A stretch of 64,000 nt of DNA from Gammaproteobacteria bacterium (GTDB lineage Bacteria; Pseudomonadota; Gammaproteobacteria; Steroidobacterales; Steroidobacteraceae), in NCBI GenBank assembly GCA_005878835.1, contig VBMV01000047.1, positions 1-64,000 on the forward strand, given 5' to 3'. This document shows, one piece after another, positions 8,591-16,722 of this stretch. Under the pieces are notes generated by a model. The model ran no database searches. It had not been told where the DNA came from and worked only from the letters and a program-made list of their open reading frames with translations. A program made the position numbers and the translations under genes. Numbering within the stretch: the first letter of the stretch is position 1; each line of letters starts with the position of its first letter.

Positions 8591-9298
8591 CTAGGTGACT
8601 TCCCAATCCACGTCGCCGCGCAAATCGGCGGCAATACTGCGCAACTCCACGTCCAGCCGGTCGCGGGTGCTGCGGCGGGGCAAACGGAAGACAAATTCAA
8701 TCCGCGCCTTTTCCAGCGAATGATGCTCAGCAATGATGCTGCAGCCATGCCCCTTCAGAATGCCGCGATAGACCTCGGTGCACCTATCGGCGCGATCCTT
8801 CGCTATGCCTTCCACCCGGATGCGGTAGGGCGGTCTGGTGTCGAAGACATAGATCAGGGCGGAGGTGAACAGCGTGATGATCACCGCAAAATGCAACAGG
8901 CCGAGGCCCGCGGTCAGTCCCACCAGGGTAACGATGATCAGCCGCACTGTGTCGCGCGTCGAATCTGCCGCCGAGCGGAAACGGGTTAGACCGCCGATGC
9001 CGAACACCACCAAACCGACCACGGTGCCGAATTCGCGCACGGCCACGCCGATCACCGCGCCGATCAACGCATACATCACATAGACATGCGGCATGTCCGC
9101 TTCATGCAGCCCGTCTATGGTGCGCCGCGTCGCTGGGTGGTAGCCAATCACGGCGCCCAGCAGGGTGGCCAGCAGCAGGATGCCGACCGAGTTCGCGATG
9201 AATCGCACGTCTGTCAGGCCGGACCAGTCCAGCGCGGCAGCCGGACCATGGGTTCCGTCAAACAGGGCTTGAGCTTTGTCAGCGTTTAGATGTGTCAC
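8591..9298 (-). CDS. DUF4956/MgtC-like integral membrane protein
   Basis: 235 aa. At least four hydrophobic helices span residues 30-155 (FIANSVGILLLATLLGAVIGY, YVMYALIGAVIGVAV, TVVGLVVFGIGGLTRFRSA, LIIVTLVGLTAGLGLLHFAVIITLF), followed by a soluble alpha/beta tail ending DVDWEVT. The FGIGGLTRFRSA loop matches the G-x-G-x-x-x-R-F-R signature of MgtC/SapB and DUF4956 proteins. DUF4956 proteins are often found with CotH-like kinases, and here a CotH-like gene lies 28 bases upstream in the same direction. The biochemical role is unknown. Confidence 0.65.
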   Translation of the reverse strand: MTHLNADKAQALFDGTHGPAAALDWSGLTDVRFIANSVGILLLATLLGAVIGYHPATRRTIDGLHEADMPHVYVMYALIGAVIGVAVREFGTVVGLVVFGIGGLTRFRSAADSTRDTVRLIIVTLVGLTAGLGLLHFAVIITLFTSALIYVFDTRPPYRIRVEGIAKDRADRCTEVYRGILKGHGCSIIAEHHSLEKARIEFVFRLPRRSTRDRLDVELRSIAADLRGDVDWEVT

Positions 9299-9326
9299 GA
9301 CGTATCGCCCCGGCCCCTCTACGCGA

Positions 9327-10385
9327 TTAACGCAAGCACACTTTCATGAGATCGGCCACCTTGGACGGCGATCCGGCCTCCTCGAAAAAGTCGCCGAGAT
9401 AACCGGCCGCCTTTCGGCGCGTCCTGTCTTCCAGCTGCGGCGTCTCGTTGAGAATGGCCATCAGCGAGTCACGGCGGGTGGAAATCTGCGTGAGGAACGC
9501 CTTGGCCTCCTCGTTATGCGCGCAGAAGCCGCGATAGCGCCGCACTTTCACATTGGCGACATGGATCCCGTCCGGCGGCACGGCATAGGGCGCGTTGACC
9601 AGGCCGGCATAGTCAAAGTCATAAGGCACGGGGATCAGGCCCGTCGATGCGCCGGTCACGCCCTTGGCACCCATCAGCCGGGCATTGTGGCAGCAATCCG
9701 CGCCGGCCGGACCGGCCGTCATGGCCCAATCCAGGTTGCTGATCATGTACTCAAACACCGCATAGCGCGCCGCGGCGGCCGCATCCAGTTGCGAGGCGGA
9801 TATTCTTCTGACACCCCTGAGCCGTTCCTGCCCGTTGCGCTTCACCACGTCATTGACATCCTCAATAAAAAAGCCGAGCCGTGTGATGAGGGCTTGGCCG
9901 TCCTTGTAGGTATAGTCAATCTTGGCAAGTCGGACGTTGAAGCTTTCCGGGGTCAGGGCGCGGTACAGCCGGTAGGCAGTATATTCCAGCAGCAGATATT
10001 GCTGGTAATCCGCGCTGCGCTGGCAATGGGTCACCAGCTTGAGCCGCTTCTGTCCCTTGAAGATGGAAGACGGTCCGGGTTTTTGCGAGAACTCCACGCG
10101 CAGGGGCGGAAAGGCACATACCTCTTTCTTGCGCCGCGTGATGCCGCGCACCGACAAGGTCACGGGCATGGTTTCTGGCGCCGCGCCGCCAACCTTCAGT
10201 ACACCGGGGACCGGCTTGGCGGCGCTGTCGCGCGAAATCGTGTCGAAGGGTCCCGTGAGGGTCAGACTCAGCACATCGTCGCTGGCAAACAACGGTTTGG
10301 GGCCGTCGGCAGCGCGGACGGGATTTGCCCAGGACAGGATGGAAAACGTCGCGGCAGCGAAGGCCATTTTCAGAACCAAGCACAT
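9327..10385 (-). CDS. exported CotH-like atypical kinase family protein
   Basis: About 352 aa with a signal peptide (LKMAFAAATFSILSWANPVRA). Near residues 215-265 it carries EYMISNLDWAM, then HNARLM, then VPYDFDYAGLVNAPYA, the D and DFD arrangement seen in CotH-type atypical kinases and their secreted relatives. Kinase activity is an inference. The ATG at 10385 overlaps the stop codon of the metallophosphatase gene by one base (TGATG), and an in-frame GTG lies one codon earlier. Translational coupling suggests that the phosphatase and this protein act in one pathway, possibly on a shared phospho-substrate in the periplasm. Confidence 0.6.
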   Translation of the reverse strand: MCLVLKMAFAAATFSILSWANPVRAADGPKPLFASDDVLSLTLTGPFDTISRDSAAKPVPGVLKVGGAAPETMPVTLSVRGITRRKKEVCAFPPLRVEFSQKPGPSSIFKGQKRLKLVTHCQRSADYQQYLLLEYTAYRLYRALTPESFNVRLAKIDYTYKDGQALITRLGFFIEDVNDVVKRNGQERLRGVRRISASQLDAAAAARYAVFEYMISNLDWAMTAGPAGADCCHNARLMGAKGVTGASTGLIPVPYDFDYAGLVNAPYAVPPDGIHVANVKVRRYRGFCAHNEEAKAFLTQISTRRDSLMAILNETPQLEDRTRRKAAGYLGDFFEEAGSPSKVADLMKVCLR

Positions 10386-11533
10386 CACGGCGCTCCCTGT
10401 TTTGAGGGTTGCTGAGATCGTGCGACGGCATGCGGGACGGGCGTCCCATCGACTATGTCCAGATAGGAGACCGTACCGCCGTACACGGCCGATATTCCAG
10501 TATCAATGCAGATCAGCTTTCCGTCATGGAAGAGAGCGATTCCCGACAGGATGGGCGTGTGACCGACCACGATTCGCTTCGCGCCATAAGCAGATAGCAG
10601 GGCATCCAGCTGATCTTCGCCGGCCGGCTGAATCTGGGCTGGCGTCGGCGCCGCGAGCGTCTCGCCGTTGTTGGACGCCAGCGGCTGCGCCAGCCCCCGG
10701 TACCAGAGCGGCCCCTGGTCGTCATTGATGATCGCTGTAGGATCGGTGTTTCGCGCCGTCAGCGCGGCTGCGGCGCGGACATTGATCTCCGCCACGGTCA
10801 GATTGGCATAAGCCGGACTGATACCGCCATGCACGAACAGCGTGCCGTCCAGCAGGACGACAACAGGATTTTTCACGACCCATCGACCGATGGTGCCGTG
10901 ATCGCTCCAGGCGATCTGGTGCTCGATGCGCCCTAGTGGGAAGGCTTCGAACCAGACCTTCTTGATCGCGTCGCCGCTCATCTGCGGGTCTTTTTGGCGA
11001 TAGGCCCTTTCGATAGCAGTCTTATTGGAATTGTAGACATCCTCGCGCCGCACGGCCGATCGGCGGTCGGCATAGCCGGCATAGTCGGCGGCGGAGACAT
11101 AGCGCAGGTCACCGGTCAGGTTCATGGCTTCGTGATTGCCGACCATGGCGATGACGTGACCGTGGGCGCGGGCCGCTTCTTTCTGCAGCCGCACGAGATC
11201 CTGGATGATCTCGAGCGAATTCGGGCCGCGATCGACGGCGTCGCCGGTCTGGATTAGGACCACGTCGCCGCCGGTCCAGTGGCCATGGTTATCGACCAGG
11301 CTTGCGGAACGCAGGATATCCCGCCAGGCGGAAAAATCGCCATGTAGATCGCCGACCGCAACGATGCGATGCAAGGGGGCGGCCGTGGCAGGTATGGCTA
11401 GGGCTAGGACCGTCGCCAGCCAAGCAAGGCGCAGCCAAAGACCCCGCAAATGGGCGCCCTTTTTAGTACCTTTTCCTCCGGAGAGTGTTGTCCAACTTCT
11501 GGTTGTCGTGCAAGCATTGCCGACGACGACCAT
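10385..11533 (-). CDS. exported metallophosphoesterase (Shewanella-like phosphatase type)
   Basis: About 382 aa. All the calcineurin-type metal motifs are present: VGDLHGDFSAW, GDAVDRG, VGNHEAM, then VVGHTP and a late GISAVYGG. A hydrophobic leader (LRLAWLATVLALAIPATAA-AP) predicts export to the periplasm. Start choice is uncertain. ATG 11533 gives a long N-terminus before the leader, while a TTG at 11449 with an AGGG before it would begin directly at the leader and leave room for a promoter towards the divergent gene at 11546. The 3' end is fused to the start of the CotH-like gene by a one-base overlap. Confidence 0.82.
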   Translation of the reverse strand: MVVVGNACTTTRSWTTLSGGKGTKKGAHLRGLWLRLAWLATVLALAIPATAAPLHRIVAVGDLHGDFSAWRDILRSASLVDNHGHWTGGDVVLIQTGDAVDRGPNSLEIIQDLVRLQKEAARAHGHVIAMVGNHEAMNLTGDLRYVSAADYAGYADRRSAVRREDVYNSNKTAIERAYRQKDPQMSGDAIKKVWFEAFPLGRIEHQIAWSDHGTIGRWVVKNPVVVLLDGTLFVHGGISPAYANLTVAEINVRAAAALTARNTDPTAIINDDQGPLWYRGLAQPLASNNGETLAAPTPAQIQPAGEDQLDALLSAYGAKRIVVGHTPILSGIALFHDGKLICIDTGISAVYGGTVSYLDIVDGTPVPHAVARSQQPSKQGAP

Positions 11534-11545
11534 GGAGTCACCGGC

Positions 11546-12103
11546 ATGTTGAAGATCATGATCATCCGGCATGCGGAAAAGCATCAGCATGGCAGTCGTG
11601 ACCGGGGTGTAACCGAAGACGGCCGTCCTGCGCATCACGAATTGACGGTGCGCGGCTGGCAACGGGCGGGCGCCTTGGTGCATCTGTTCGCACCGCCCGG
11701 GGGGCTGCCGGCTGGCTCCAGGATTCACACGCCTCGCTCGATTTTCGCGTCGGATGCTACCGGGGACAGTCCCAGCTTGCGGGCGATGCACACGGCCGGC
11801 CCGCTGGCGGCTGCCCTGGGCATCCCGGTCAATCATGCGTATGCGGAAGAAGAAGAGGCAGCGCTGGCGGCGGTAGTGATCGCGGCCCCATCACCGGCGC
11901 TGATTGTCTGGCACCATGCCGCCATTCCGCGGCTGGTCATGGAAATCGCCGGCAAGCTGCCGGGCTGTCCCATCCATTGGCCAGATGGCCGGTTCGACCT
12001 GATCTGGATTCTGGAGCGCAACGCTCCGCGCGCCGGCTGGAGTTTTTCCCAGGTCTCGCAACGGTTGCTTCCGGGTGACGGTACCGACGTGGCGCCGCCA
12101 TGA
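11546..12103 (+). CDS. histidine phosphatase superfamily protein (SixA/phosphoglycerate-mutase type)
   Basis: 185 aa from ATG 11546. The RHG-type start MLKIMIIRHAEKHQ carries the catalytic RH. HELTVRGWQRAGALVHLF is the following helix and VWHHAAIPRLV holds the second catalytic histidine region. Length fits short SixA-like phosphohistidine phosphatases rather than metabolic mutases. It is transcribed away from the metallophosphatase, only 12 bases from that gene's longer start, so the two probably share a control region. No SD is obvious. Confidence 0.75.
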   Translation: MLKIMIIRHAEKHQHGSRDRGVTEDGRPAHHELTVRGWQRAGALVHLFAPPGGLPAGSRIHTPRSIFASDATGDSPSLRAMHTAGPLAAALGIPVNHAYAEEEEAALAAVVIAAPSPALIVWHHAAIPRLVMEIAGKLPGCPIHWPDGRFDLIWILERNAPRAGWSFSQVSQRLLPGDGTDVAPP

Positions 12104-12478
12104 GCGCGCGCTGCGACCAGCCCGTGCTTCGAACTTCGCCTCAACCGCTGTCATGAGCTGGGAGGTATCGAGCGTATGGATGATTCCCGGTGCATTGTCG
12201 ACGACGGCTGGCAGCTTCACTCTCTACCAGGACTTTACTGCGGGATTCGGCAACAGTGACCGGCAGAGCGTGAGCTGAGATTCCGCGATGTGGTGCGCTA
12301 GCTGGTGTTCGAGGAATATACCCACTCCGGCTCGAACAACCGGTGGACCAGGACCGACGGGGGCGACATGGTCATGCGCGTAATTCCCGAAGAAATCTGA
12401 GCACCTTTGCTCATTGCCTGTCGGTGCGACATTGCTGCGCGCCAGTCGCCTTTAGCCCCCGTTCGCGCGGAACCGTCG
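12104..12478. other. gene-free stretch of 375 bases
   Basis: Short reading frames exist on both strands but none has a family signature, a credible ribosome site or a length that convinces. The convergent ends of the phosphatase (plus strand) and the SLOG gene (minus strand) lie on either side. I see no clear terminator hairpin with a T-run. Confidence 0.5.
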
Positions 12479-14254
12479 TCAGCCTCCTGGCGGCTCATGC
12501 TCGCGATGGTAGCGATGGATCGTCCATAGATAGCTCTCCATGAGCGAATCCTTGCCGAGTTCGGCGAGCACCTCGTTGCGCCGACGCACCGACGTTACCC
12601 TCGAAAGCAACGCCTTTGCCCGGGCAAAATGCCCGCGCTGGTTGCGGTACTGCCAAAGCAGTTCACGGGTCGCCATCTTGTTCTGATGCAGCTCCCAGGC
12701 GCCGAGCAGGATGGCCATTAGCCCCAAGGTGAAGGTCAGCAAGTTCTTGACCGAGATGCCGAGCAGTGTCTGCATACGATCGAACGCACCGCCTGATATG
12801 AACAGCGAGGAGATGACGACCAGAATGCTCACCAGCAGCGCCTGCTTCAGGCGTTCAATCCGACGGCTGCGCTTCTCCAGTACCGCGACTTTGACAGTAA
12901 AATAACGGTGTTGGTTCTGGATCCACGCTTCCTCTACGCAACGCTGTCGGGGAGATTCCGGCGGTCGGTCGGTGAGCACCGAGATATCCGCTGGCTCGAT
13001 ACTTTTCAGTACAAATGCAATCCAGCTGAAACCCTCAAAGCGATCGATTCCCGAGAGCGCGAGCACCTCGGCCGAGTTCACCCGGTGATCGGCGCCGGCC
13101 AGTCGCAGATAGAAACGCGCCCGCAAAGTTTCCGCGAGCGCCCGGTAGGTCAGGTGTTTGCTGAACCAGCGCCGACCTTCCAGAGCGTAGTACGCTCCCA
13201 ACCCGGTAAAAAGCATGACCAGATAAACGATCAGCAGCGCGCGCGATGAGGTCAGCTTGTCGTACATAAGATAGGCGATGCCCATGGCGAATGCCATGAT
13301 GGCAAACAAGTCGAAGAGACGGTCGGACCGGCGCTGGTAGTACACCGCGAGCGCATCTGCTTTGGTGTACTGCGCGTTGATATGCTCGAGCAGCTGGGAC
13401 CTCGAGCATGCGCCCAAGCGTGGCAGGGGCGCGAGCAGCGAGTCAGGCGTGCCGAGCCTTCCTGATGCCGAGAGAGTGCGAAACTCAAAGTTGTAATCGT
13501 TGAACTGCTCTAGCTGGATTTTGAGCCAGGGCGGCATGCTGGGGTGCGCCTGCAGAGTGTTGTCCCCCGCGCCTGAGAGAAAGCACGGGGGTCGCTGAAG
13601 CGGCAGCGGTGCGACATTGATGCGCGCGGTGGGAGCCCAGTACACCAACCGCGTCCCCGGGTCGAGCTCTTCGACCTCGGAGACAAATCCCAGCGCGTCG
13701 GCATCCTGGCTCTCATCGGTGTGCACGCCCAGGTAGCGAAGCACCGTGTCGGCTGTGCCGCCGCAGAGATTCGATGGACGCCCGTCCCAAAGGGCGAGCA
13801 GGAGGCTGCTGCGCCGAATGAGCGTGTCGGTGAGGTTGGCATACATCGCGTTGCGGGCGTCCACGGACGATAGCGGTGCCACGTCCGGTGACTCCTGGGC
13901 ATCGGCACGCAGCTCCACACAATGAACGCGCGGGTGGCGCAGGAGCTCCTTAAGGTGCTGCAGCGTGTCGGGCTCGAAATCGGCCGCATACTGGTCCAGC
14001 GACATGGGCAGTACGGCCTCGACCTGGACATTAAGATCCAGGACCGTCTCGACCACCAGGAGGTCTGCCCCTGGCGCCATGCCGACCACCATGTGCACCT
14101 CCGTGTCGGGCAGATACGACTTGAGTTGGGTGACAAACGCCGCAACGGCGTCCTTGAGGCGCGGGAGTTCCGTGGGGTCGAGATCCCGGTGACCCGATAC
14201 CCCCACGATGAATGGGGAATTTCCCTGCACGTCCGGTCGAAACTGATCCAACAT
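12479..14254 (-). CDS. SLOG-domain protein with C-terminal four-helix (SLATT-like) membrane module
   Basis: 591 aa from the ATG at 14254 (GGGAG before it); the frame stays open upstream but that part has no similarity to the family. Residues 15-25 read FIVGVSGHRDL and about 59-72 VVGMAPGADLLVVE, the two glycine-rich nucleotide-binding signatures of the SLOG (YspA/LOG/DprA-like) Rossmann fold. TRLVYWAPTARIN follows. From about residue 310 there are two pairs of membrane helices (FDLFAIMAFAMGIAYLMY / LLIVYLVMLFTGLGAYYALE and ALLVSILVVISSLFISGG / LLTFTLGLMAILLGAWEL), each followed by a long charged helix, like the SLATT 2-TM effector modules linked with SLOG sensors. Such pairs are predicted to sense a nucleotide-derived signal and disrupt the membrane during phage attack. 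Family placement is by eye, and the defence role is inferred from known SLOG/SLATT associations and the island location. Confidence 0.7.
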   Translation of the reverse strand: MLDQFRPDVQGNSPFIVGVSGHRDLDPTELPRLKDAVAAFVTQLKSYLPDTEVHMVVGMAPGADLLVVETVLDLNVQVEAVLPMSLDQYAADFEPDTLQHLKELLRHPRVHCVELRADAQESPDVAPLSSVDARNAMYANLTDTLIRRSSLLLALWDGRPSNLCGGTADTVLRYLGVHTDESQDADALGFVSEVEELDPGTRLVYWAPTARINVAPLPLQRPPCFLSGAGDNTLQAHPSMPPWLKIQLEQFNDYNFEFRTLSASGRLGTPDSLLAPLPRLGACSRSQLLEHINAQYTKADALAVYYQRRSDRLFDLFAIMAFAMGIAYLMYDKLTSSRALLIVYLVMLFTGLGAYYALEGRRWFSKHLTYRALAETLRARFYLRLAGADHRVNSAEVLALSGIDRFEGFSWIAFVLKSIEPADISVLTDRPPESPRQRCVEEAWIQNQHRYFTVKVAVLEKRSRRIERLKQALLVSILVVISSLFISGGAFDRMQTLLGISVKNLLTFTLGLMAILLGAWELHQNKMATRELLWQYRNQRGHFARAKALLSRVTSVRRRNEVLAELGKDSLMESYLWTIHRYHREHEPPGG

Positions 14255-14627
14255 GGCTCCCGTCGCTACGGTTCGGCGCGACAGATTGTGCGGCCAGCGT
14301 CTAGGAGTGCCAAGACGGCCGCCTGTAGTCGCTTCCCTTTGCCGTGAAGTTGCTGTTGAGGAATTTAGAGGAAGATGGGTAGTCGCTCGCTCCGCGACCG
14401 GGCCGGATGACTTCGTAAACGGATACCTTACGCCAGCCGGGTGCTTTGGGGACCGGGCACGCTCTTCGCGCGCCGGGAAAGCTTGTGACGCGTCGACGCT
14501 TCTGTACGGCCATGCTGTCCGCCAGTGTTGGTACACATCTGGTACACAAAATCTGTTAATTTGCCTCCAGGCGTCGCTCTGGACTACGCCAAAACAAGGG
14601 CTTAGGGGAGGGGAACAAGGCAAACAA
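14255..14627. other. gene-free stretch next to the third tRNA fragment
   Basis: No gene recognised. It contains two 9-bp direct repeats TGGTACACA at 14529-14537 and 14540-14548, 11 bases apart, directly before the short tRNA-end repeat at 14628-14646. Sequences of this sort are common close to the ends of tRNA-targeting islands and may be recombination-protein binding sites. Confidence 0.4.
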
Positions 14628-14646
14628 GTCCCTCCCTTTCCACCAA
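14628..14646 (+). repeat. short third copy of the tRNA-Met 3' end
   Basis: 19 bases identical to the last part of the T-arm plus acceptor end (gtccctccctttccaccaa) of the longer repeats at 235 and 15062. It may be an attachment site from a separate integration, which would make 14647-15107 a small remnant element. Confidence 0.6.
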
Positions 14647-14747
14647 CTATTTATAATTGCTGAATAATTGATGCCAATCGCCTGATGGCCGCGGCGTCAG
14701 CAGCGCGGGCGATAGGCAGCGATCGGTCCATCGCTCGGGGCTATCGT

Positions 14748-14942
14748 TTACTTGCGCCGCCCCAGAAAGCCGAAGCAAGCCAATCCGATCAGCGCGATGA
14801 TCCAGGCCCGTTGCAACGCCCGATCCCCACTCAGGAGCACGTTTACAAACAGGACCGGCCCGGTAAAGATCAGCGCGAGAATGGGCCACAACTCCCTGGG
14901 GAGGGCGTGTGAACGCTCCGCCTTGTTTTTCACAGGATTCAT
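14748..14942 (-). CDS. small two-helix membrane protein, unknown
   Basis: 64 aa from ATG 14942, with an AGGACC ribosome site. The frame is open further upstream but runs across the island-end region, so the short form is preferred. Two hydrophobic helices (ELWPILALIFTGPVLFVNVLLSG and WIIALIGLACFGFLG) are separated by a charged turn (DRALQR), and the protein ends in GRRK. I do not recognise a family. It lies between two tRNA-end repeats and is the only plausible gene there. Confidence 0.45.
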   Translation of the reverse strand: MNPVKNKAERSHALPRELWPILALIFTGPVLFVNVLLSGDRALQRAWIIALIGLACFGFLGRRK

Positions 14943-15061
14943 CTGCAGGTCCTGTTGAAGACAGATACCAAGTCGCTCAGCGGCGCGAAATAAGGCGAAC
15001 GCGTTACCGCGTGCATGGGGCAAAGACTGGCGAGTCCGCGAGGACAATTGCTGTGCCCTGG

Positions 15062-15107
15062 TCATAATGCCGGGGTCGAGGGTTCGAGTCCCTCCCTTTC
15101 CACCAAT
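15062..15107 (+). repeat. attachment-site repeat: 3' half of tRNA-Met(CAU), copy 2
   Basis: Identical over 46 bp to 235-280 and in the same orientation. The bases before it again do not form a tRNA 5' half. Together the two copies delimit an element of about 14.8 kb (281-15107) in a probable tandem array whose intact tRNA gene should lie to the left of the window. Confidence 0.85.
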
Positions 15108-15552
15108 AGAATCAACGCGGTAGCAATCAGCGCTTGGATTGCCGAGTCGCTGTAAGCGCGCGGTAAGCGCACAGTTTGACCGTTCCCTGGTCTTGATCAC
15201 GAAAATCCATGCGCTCACGAGTGCGCTTATAAGCGCTCACCAGACTTAATGCCTGAGTCCGGGTCGACACCTTGTCGTCGCCTCGCGGTGGTTCGCAAGC
15301 GCGCGAGTTAGGTAAGCGCATCGTAAGCCTGTTGTTTTCGGCCAAGTGCATTTCTGATGAAGGATGTGGGTACGGTTTCAGGAGATCATGTAGTGTTAGC
15401 TCTTGCTCTGTGTTGCCGCAGACCGAGTCGTCGTGGTTCCAGTATCGGGTTGGAACAAAAGCCGCCTGCAGTTGTATAAGTCTTTGTTGGCACGCTCACG
15501 ACGAGCACTTCCGCCTTGGCCGCAAGCCGCTTAGGGCGTAAGGAGGAAGCGC
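15108..15552. other. island left-end region, copy 2, and spacer
   Basis: TAAGCGC motifs at 15153-15159 and 15164-15170 and the palindrome GCGCTTATAAGCGC at 15223-15236 repeat the spacing seen after copy 1 (46, 57 and 116 bases from the repeat end), and the sequence between can be aligned without gaps. From about 15300 to 15540 nothing recognisable is seen apart from a good ribosome site (GGAGGAAG) for the gene at 15553. Confidence 0.55.
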
Positions 15553-16104
15553 ATGTCAAAGCAAGTTCTGTTCATTCAAGGCGGCGGCGCAGGCGCCCAT
15601 GACGAGTGGGACAACAAGCTCGTCGAGAGCCTCGCCCGAGAGTTGGGCCCCACGTATGAGATCAGCTACCCGCGTATGCCGGACGAAGCCGATCCAACTT
15701 ATGCCGCTTGGAAGGCGGCGCTTGAGCGGGAAATCGCGGCGCTCGACGATGGCCCAATCCTGATCGGCCACTCGCTCGGCGGAACGATCCTGATCAACGC
15801 GCTCGCCGAGGAGCCGCCGGATCGGAAGCTGTCTGGCGTCCTTCTCATCGCGGCACCCTTTGTCGGTGCAGGAGGTTGGCCGGGTGAAGACATCACGCCG
15901 TCGCCTGAGCTCGGCGCGCGATTGCCTGAGGCGACGCCAATCTATCTGTATCACGGCAGCGCGGACGACACAGCGCCATTCGCGCACATAGACTTGTATG
16001 CGAGAGCCATTCCGTACGCCCTTGTCCGCAGACTCGAAGGCCGCAACCATCAGCTCAATGACGACTTGGCCGAGGTTGCGGCAGATGTCCGCGCTTTGGC
16101 CTGA
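15553..16104 (+). CDS. RBBP9/YdeN-type alpha/beta hydrolase
   Basis: 183 aa, the standard size for this small serine-hydrolase family. VLFIQGGGAGAH opens the fold, ILIGHSLGGTIL near residue 75 holds the catalytic serine, GSADDTAP near 142 gives the acidic residue, and GRNHQLNDDL near 168 gives the histidine. Family members act as general esterases, and the natural substrate is usually unknown. A strong GGAGGAAGCGC ribosome site fixes the start. It is the first gene to the right of the second tRNA-end repeat. Confidence 0.85.
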   Translation: MSKQVLFIQGGGAGAHDEWDNKLVESLARELGPTYEISYPRMPDEADPTYAAWKAALEREIAALDDGPILIGHSLGGTILINALAEEPPDRKLSGVLLIAAPFVGAGGWPGEDITPSPELGARLPEATPIYLYHGSADDTAPFAHIDLYARAIPYALVRRLEGRNHQLNDDLAEVAADVRALA

Positions 16105-16167
16105 ACCATCGCGAGACCATCTATGTGGGGACCGTGTCGGCAATACTGCAGATGCCTAACACGTGCT

Positions 16168-16310
16168 CTAAGCGCGAGCAGTTCCGCGCCGTGCCGCTTC
16201 GATGGCGGCGATGTCGATCTTTTTCATTTTCATCATCGCCTCGAACGCGCGCTTGGCGGCTTCAAGGAATCCGCCCCACAGCACCAGGTGATCACCGACC
16301 GTGCCGACGC
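16168..16310 (-). pseudogene. C-terminal fragment of a PhnB/VOC-like gene
   Basis: The minus strand translates to VGTVGDHLVLWGGFLEAAK followed by RAFEAMMKMKKIDIAAIEAA and a stop at 16168. The last part is the characteristic end of PhnB/3-demethylubiquinone-methyltransferase-like VOC proteins (AMxxMKKIDIAALEAA). The N-terminal beta-alpha-beta modules are absent. Bases 16258-16309 recur with four mismatches at 21198-21249, so the same gene end stands on both sides of the heat-shock cluster. Confidence 0.65.
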
Positions 16311-16670
16311 GCCGCATTTCGTAGTCGGATGAATCGTGGCGCGAGACCGCTGGCGACGGCGCACAATCGGCCGAGCTCATAAACGACCTTCGACGTCTGG
16401 TTCCGGTCGTTCACGTTGCGCCGCAAGTAGCTGGAGCTTGGCAATTTTCTGCTTTCCGACGGCCGGGAATTGCAGACCCGACAGCTCCGGTCGGACTGGA
16501 TATCCCCGGCGCGCCGTTGTCGGAAGGCTGGAACTTTTTGCGCGTACCTCCGGTCAATGCGCCAGGTAACCGAATGACCCGAGGCGGAGCTGCGGGTCGG
16601 TTGAAACTCTGGATCCGGCCCGTTTCCCCAACTGGGCAACCTCCCCCGGATAGACCCGTGAGTCTTTCGC

Positions 16671-16691
16671 CTCGGTCATTCGGTGACCGAG
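16671..16691 (+). promoter_or_regulatory. leader hairpin upstream of the SPW gene
   Basis: CTCGGTCA-TTCGG-TGACCGAG forms a perfect 8-bp stem with a TTCGG loop, 31 bases before the start codon and just before the AGGAGG ribosome site. It is too far from a T-run to be a simple terminator. It could stabilise the leader or act as a cis-regulatory element. Confidence 0.4.
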
Positions 16692-16722
16692 TGTCTTAGG
16701 TCTCTTCAGGAGGGCAAAGACT

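Larger units (their letters stand above)
16105..16722. other. intergenic stretch with VOC relic and leader hairpin
   Basis: 618 bases without an intact gene. It carries a C-terminal fragment of a PhnB/VOC-type gene (16168-16310) and the structured leader of the SPW gene (16671-16691). From 16380 to 16620 I see nothing I can name. Confidence 0.5.

Noticed and set aside
12075-12278. Short plus-strand reading frame after the histidine phosphatase
   Set aside because: No domain, no ribosome site, overlapping the phosphatase end; probably chance in GC-rich DNA.
12479-14623. SLOG protein beginning at 14623
   Set aside because: The extra 123 residues are low-similarity Arg/Pro/Ser-rich sequence crossing the island-end region, while 14254 has a ribosome site and starts the domain.
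16671-16691. Rho-independent terminator before the SPW gene
   Set aside because: The stem is good but no T-run follows, and the ribosome site of the next gene starts within 20 bases; a leader element is more likely.
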